64,000 nucleotides of DNA, from positions 68,950-132,949 of the forward strand of contig QZCP01000579.1 in NCBI GenBank assembly GCA_003956705.1, read 5' to 3'. The DNA is from Brevipalpus yothersi. Lineage: Eukaryota; Arthropoda; Arachnida; Trombidiformes; Tenuipalpidae. Made by a program: the position numbers and the translations under genes. Position 1 is the stretch's first letter; every line of letters begins with the position of its first letter. Shown here one piece after another: positions 59,794 through 64,000 of the stretch. The notes below the pieces were generated by a model. That model saw nothing but the letters and a program-made list of their open reading frames with translations. It made no database searches and was not told the DNA's origin.

Positions 59794-60509
59794 TTCCCTT
59801 TCTTTCTCTCGAATGCTTAACCATAGGTGTGAATTATTATTGGGTACCAGCAGAGAGACTTGATTCATATTGAATGATGAGAAGGATGAAAATATCGAAG
59901 AAGCTTTATCATGATCAGATTGATGGGGAGCAAAAGATGAGAATTCAGTTGAACTCGCAACGGCAACGGTTAGTAATTGTTATCAAGTTCTCAGCGGTGT
60001 TATCTTCGTTCGATAAGTTTACTTCATTTGTATTGTGAATCAGTTTTGAGAGTTCATGAGGATGAAATAAGGGGCAGTGTTTGGTTGGCATTAATGAATG
60101 ATAAGCTCTGTCAAATAGGGTTTATTTGAAATCAAATTTTTGTGTGGTAAATAATATAGAGATGAATTATCTTTCTCTTTCAACCTGACCGGCAAGTTTT
60201 TGTAAAGTGTGTAATTACAAAAAATGAACGTTGGTTGGGGAAAATTTTGTGAAGGGTGATTGAAATTAAGATGGTAAAAAAAGCTGAATAATATCTTTCT
60301 CGAGGATGAAGGGAAGATGGACTGAGAATGTGAAGAGAGAGAGAGAGAGAGAGATAGAGAAACTGATCTACAAACGATTAAATTTGATTGAATGGTTTAA
60401 GTAGCTGCCGTGTGACAACTGGGAGTCGATTGCATTAAAAGTTGCAATAATAACATGATAAAAGGCTAAAAAAATCATGTAAATGAATTTTTGTAAGCTA
60501 TCTTTCAAT
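59100..60509. other. Noncoding stretch upstream of Pins
   Basis: About 1.4 kb containing the Pins promoter, a GGCGCTTTT element at 59600-59608, a (GA)n tract at 59730-59790 and the presumed 3' UTR of the coiled-coil gene. No exon is recognised. Confidence 0.5.
59730..59790. repeat. (GA)n microsatellite
   Basis: About 29 GA units, preceded 40 bp upstream by a short (TC)n run, about 630-690 bp upstream of the Pins start codon. Confidence 0.93.
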
Positions 60510-62047
60510 TCAACCAATTCCTTTCTGATTATCAGGAAACCATACTCTACTCTTTTTCTGGGAACAAATACATGAGGTAGGATCAGAAAATTGATTTTCT
60601 CGTCGTCGATGATCAATCTCAATTTGAGCAAGTTTCTCTGAATAAGAACTTTTGAGATTTTCCAGCTCAAGTTCATGTTTCGCAACCAGTTTCAGGTAGT
60701 GCCGCTTATATTTGTCCACTTTCTCTTTCCATTTGATAACTTCACGATTGACCTTATCCAATTCATCGCGTACATCAGAGAGAACACTGGTACTGGAATT
60801 CGGAGTGGAGGCAACACTCCTTGTTGCATGAAGAGCTTGTTCGAGATTCATTCGAGCCTCATCCATCCTATCACACTGAGCTTCCAGTCGCTCACGTTCT
60901 CGCTCAAGTCCTCTTTGTTCCTCTTTGATGTTCATGAGATAATTTTTCATCATGATTTGCAATGGAGCCAGAGCTTCTTCAATCTCTTTGTCGTTGATGA
61001 GTGTGGATGATACATTATCTGTAACATAAGTTTCCAATTGCAAAGAGTAGAGGGTAACACAGTTGGCAAGACGCTCTTTAAATGAACGCTCAGCTGCTCG
61101 TCTGGTATTCTCTTCGATAGTTTCTTTAGCTTTAGCGAGCTCTTTCTCGTATTCAGTTTGATACATGTCTTTCATTTTATCCATTAATTTAACATAGTTT
61201 CGAGCCTCACTCATAGATTCCTGTTCCTTCAATTTTCTTTTCAATTCGATTATTTCTTCCCTTCTGGCTTTCGACTTGTTGACCTCTTCGTGTAGAGATC
61301 GATTTTCTTCTCTCAAACTTCTCACTTCAGCATTTTCCCGGCGTAAGCGAGCGTTTTCTTCTCTCAAAGTTTGTAGATTATCCAAACTTCGATTGAATTC
61401 GATTTTCAAATCGTTGATGATGGGAAGACTACTTTTCGCTTGAGATACTCTCAAAAGTTCAATTTCTTTTTGCAAAGATTGTATCTCATTGTCTCTCATT
61501 CGAATCACTTCTTGATAATTGAAAACGGGATCGTCAAGAGAGAGAACATCACTTTTGTCATCTTTATCAGAATCCTTGTTCATTTCATCCATTTTATGAT
61601 CAACACCATTGGGCATTGGATGATCTTCATGGCGATGACGATGATGATGATGATTATTGTTACCGTTCACTAAATTGGCACTGTATTTATCATTATGATC
61701 ACCACCATCAGAATCTGAATTAACATGATCATCAGCACAATCTATGTCCGAAATTGAGCCTGAACAGTCGAGCGCTGACAGCTCTTGGTCAAGCTAATCC
61801 ATTGGATAAACATAATTTAAAATACACACACACAAGCACAAGGCAGAGCATAAAAGAGAAGAGAGAAAATTTTCGATCAGATGAGAACATGGCAAAAAAA
61901 AACTTCACAACCAACAAAAACACTGTAAATCCAAATTACCTGTATATCACGCTCCAACATATCATTTCGATCACCATTATAATCAGTTTCCGTATTCACT
62001 CCATCAAGTGAACAAACTATTTCCGAATTCAAGTCTCCAGTATCCAT
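60510..62047 (-). CDS. Coiled-coil protein, unrecognised
   Basis: I do not recognise the family. Two exons were inferred, 62047-61940 (MDTGDLNSEIVCSLDGVNTE onward, 36 codons, phase 0) and 61793-60510, joining to 463 residues. The N-terminus is acidic and rich in Asp, Ser and Asn, with a His-rich stretch near the middle of exon 2's start. From about residue 125 to 440 the protein is a nearly continuous coiled coil with Leu/Glu/Arg heptads (LQTLREENARLRRENAEVRS, ELKRKLKEQESMSEARNY, GLERERERLEAQCDRMDEAR, VNREVIKWKEKVDKYKRHYL). The last 20 residues are different: SDPTSCICSQKKSRVWFP, with two close cysteines. This suggests a cytoskeletal or centrosomal scaffold, but that is only an inference. A further 3' exon is possible. 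Confidence 0.7.
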
Positions 62048-63723
62048 CGGACGGTATCCATCAGTTTCCCGGCAGCCAACAGATCACAAGTATATCAAAT
62101 GGTAACAACAAGTAAGGTACACCTCGGCGATCACAATTATCCACATGACTGGCACTCATCATTGAAAATTTTTATCACCACCTCACAGCTACACACACTT
62201 TCACATGCATACACACATACACAAGATATTAACAAATCAAAACAATCAAATCAATATAACTAATCATGTGGTCAACACAAATACACACATTTGTTCAGAA
62301 GTGAGTAAAAACAAGGATATTGAAAACTTATCAACTTATCTTATGAAAAGAAAAGAAGAGAAACTTATTTTTTCCCGCTAAATATGCTGTTTTATAGATG
62401 GCGCTTCTCTGATACTGGCTCCAAACAGATATTGAGTACCGGCTGTGTAGTGCACTTAAATATCGATATTCAAGTCACTGACAAGGGGAACAAGTGGCGT
62501 CGTCTAAATAACTTGTGATGATGATGGGAACTGACAAGCATGTGAGAAGTTCTTTGAGCTCGAATCTTTTAGGTTGATCTGTGTGTGTGTGTGTGACCGA
62601 AGATCCCAGAATTGATCATCTTACTGTGCTTTTTCCCATCTGTGGATGACACCAAAAATAGCAAAATTTTTTGGGGGTGAGATGTAGGTTTAGTTAAATT
62701 TTGGATTGAATAAATTTTGGATAAGATTGTGCAAGAAATGGAAAAGAATGAGAGAGAAAAAATGAACAAGTTCTATCATGATCATTCGATCCCAATCGAG
62801 ATACTTCATTCAGAATACTAAATGGTCAAAGTTTTGGGAAGTTTGATGTTGGAAGGAGCATAGAGAGTAGAAAATTGCTGTGGTCTTTTAAAGGTTGAAT
62901 GAGAGTGTGAATGGTGAGAAAGTGGGAGGCTTCGAATCGCTAGTGTCTAAAAATAGATCAGCATCCGTTACACGGCGTTTAAATGTCCTTTTAAATGATG
63001 CTCTCATCTCACATCTTGTTAGAGAGGAAGTTTTTGAACAGGGAAAATGGCATTTTGAGAGTGATTGTTGAAGAGGAGGGAAGAAAAACAGGAAGACGAG
63101 TAGATGCAACGATTAGTGTCTGTGACAAGGGTTTCCTTGCTCCTGAATCTGGGCATTTTTCTCTCTTTACCAGCAAAATTGGACCTCAATGCCTGAATGC
63201 CTAATGTCGCCTAGATCTCGAAGGTCAAATATCCTCAGTTGGAGCAAATAAGAGCGGACATTTTGCGTGAAGATCAAGGCTCAAATGACTTGAGGTCCCA
63301 ATAATTATCTCAAGGACTTATGAATGAGAATTCTCGCCCCTAAGCAACAAGCCATTGAATCGGCTAAGGAATCGATTAGTGGAAGAAAGGCCATACTATG
63401 GCTTGATTAGAGAGTATTCAGAGAAATGACAAAATATGCTTCTTACCATCTGAAATGACTCAAGATGAGTTGTATAACAATGGTCAAGTTTGTTGATTTG
63501 TTCTTCCTTTGACTTGAATATTGGATAGAATTTTGACCCAATTCAGAGTTGCTATCAGTGATGAGAATTTCCGAGTGATCAGTTCAATGATTTTTCGGCA
63601 TATTCGGTTGAATAGTTCCAAAATTTCAAACATCCGCATGCTGCTGGAAGATTGATTATCCCTTGATGTAAATCGAATTTTCTTCAATTGGTTTTCACAT
63701 TTCTGTGAGTAAAGCTTGTGCGC
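62048..63723. other. Noncoding stretch between coiled-coil gene and GALNT
   Basis: About 1.7 kb. It has GGCGCTTCTC at 62400-62409 and a palindrome AATATCGATATT near 62459-62470, both upstream of the coiled-coil gene, then a (GT)n run near 62580-62594. Frames here look like chance; the right part is probably the GALNT 3' UTR. Confidence 0.5.
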
Positions 63724-64000
63724 TCATGGCTCATACCAAGCGATTGGAACAAATGACCATCGCTGACTAGTGGCTAGAGAACACTTGTCCAGGAAGAGAT
63801 GCCTTCTTCGATTGATATTCAAGCACATGTTGGTCTGATGATGTCGAACTAATTTCTCTTTGGGACTATATCTCCATTTTTGACGTGTTTGGCCTGAACA
63901 CGCTAGCAGCAGAACAGAGGGACGTTTTCCATCCATTCCTATAACGTCCAAACATACAGACTGATCGGTCATGATGGTACCTTGCTTAGTATACACGAAG
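63724..64000 (-). CDS. Polypeptide N-acetylgalactosaminyltransferase, C-terminal part (cut by window edge)
   Basis: The last about 90 residues of a Golgi enzyme that starts mucin-type O-glycosylation. Only the ricin-type lectin domain is seen: SVCLDVIGMDG, then LLACSGQTRQKWRYSPKEKL, MCLNINRRRH, LFLDKCSLATSQRWSFV and a stop after WYEP. Two QxW motifs (QKW, QRW) and paired cysteines are typical of GalNAc-transferase lectin repeats, and the spacing to the stop fits their C-terminus. The catalytic domain lies beyond position 64000. Other beta-trefoil lectins are possible but fit less well. Confidence 0.8.
   Translation of the reverse strand, partial: FVYTKQGTIMTDQSVCLDVIGMDGKRPSVLLLACSGQTRQKWRYSPKEKLVRHHQTNMCLNINRRRHLFLDKCSLATSQRWSFVPIAWYEP

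Noticed and set aside
60368..60685. 105-codon minus-strand frame with a coil-like stretch
   Set aside because: It is an alternative frame overlapping the 3' end of the coiled-coil gene, and the main frame is longer and continuous.
1..64000. tRNA, rRNA, CRISPR arrays, transposons or retroelement fragments
   Set aside because: No B-box-like tRNA sequence, no regularly spaced direct repeats and no transposase or reverse-transcriptase frame was noticed by reading; a covariance-model and repeat search could still find some.

Overview
The window is eukaryotic nuclear DNA: AT-rich, with spliced genes, mostly short introns (about 60-160 bp, GT..AG, donors usually GTAAG or GTGAG), many (GA)n/(TC)n microsatellites and one run of Ns. 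The gene set (Pins/LGN, Abi, discs-overgrown-type CK1, a lola-type BTB protein, vertebrate-type cryptochrome, a Tret-like sugar transporter) points to an arthropod. The compact layout suggests a mite, probably astigmatid, but that is an inference from style and not proven.

Left third (1-24 kb): cryptochrome (+), MAK16 (-), LRRC57 (+), WAC (-), ARP1/centractin (+), a spartin-like protein (-), an unrecognised probable nuclear regulator (-), PRPF38B (-), Abl interactor (+) and a BTB protein (-). Genes are often head-to-head over 360-500 bp (MAK16/LRRC57, WAC/ARP1) or tail-to-tail (ARP1 and spartin stop codons are 70 bp apart).

Middle (24-45 kb): casein kinase 1 delta/epsilon (-), an assembly gap inside a (TC)n tract, a tandem pair of small secreted six-cysteine proteins with identical exon structure (-,-), HMGXB4 (-), an MFS sugar transporter (+), a secreted serpin with a 1.75 kb intron (+) and a PRL-type phosphatase (-).

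Right third (45-64 kb): a gene-poor microsatellite-rich stretch, a Golgi nucleotide-sugar transporter (SLC35A type, -), 5-oxoprolinase (+), a probable short two-exon gene (-), Pins/GPSM2 with four GoLoco motifs (-), an unrecognised coiled-coil protein (-), and the 3' end of a polypeptide GalNAc-transferase (-) cut by the window edge.

Most genes are housekeeping and unrelated to each other. Exon boundaries were worked out by hand from splice signals, reading phase and family conservation; for nearly all multi-exon genes the joined lengths are an exact multiple of three. No tRNA, rRNA, CRISPR array or recognisable transposon was found. The least explained items are the six-cysteine tandem pair, the unrecognised 546-residue protein, the short gene at 55.4-55.8 kb, and an AGCGCC-type element recurring upstream of several genes.
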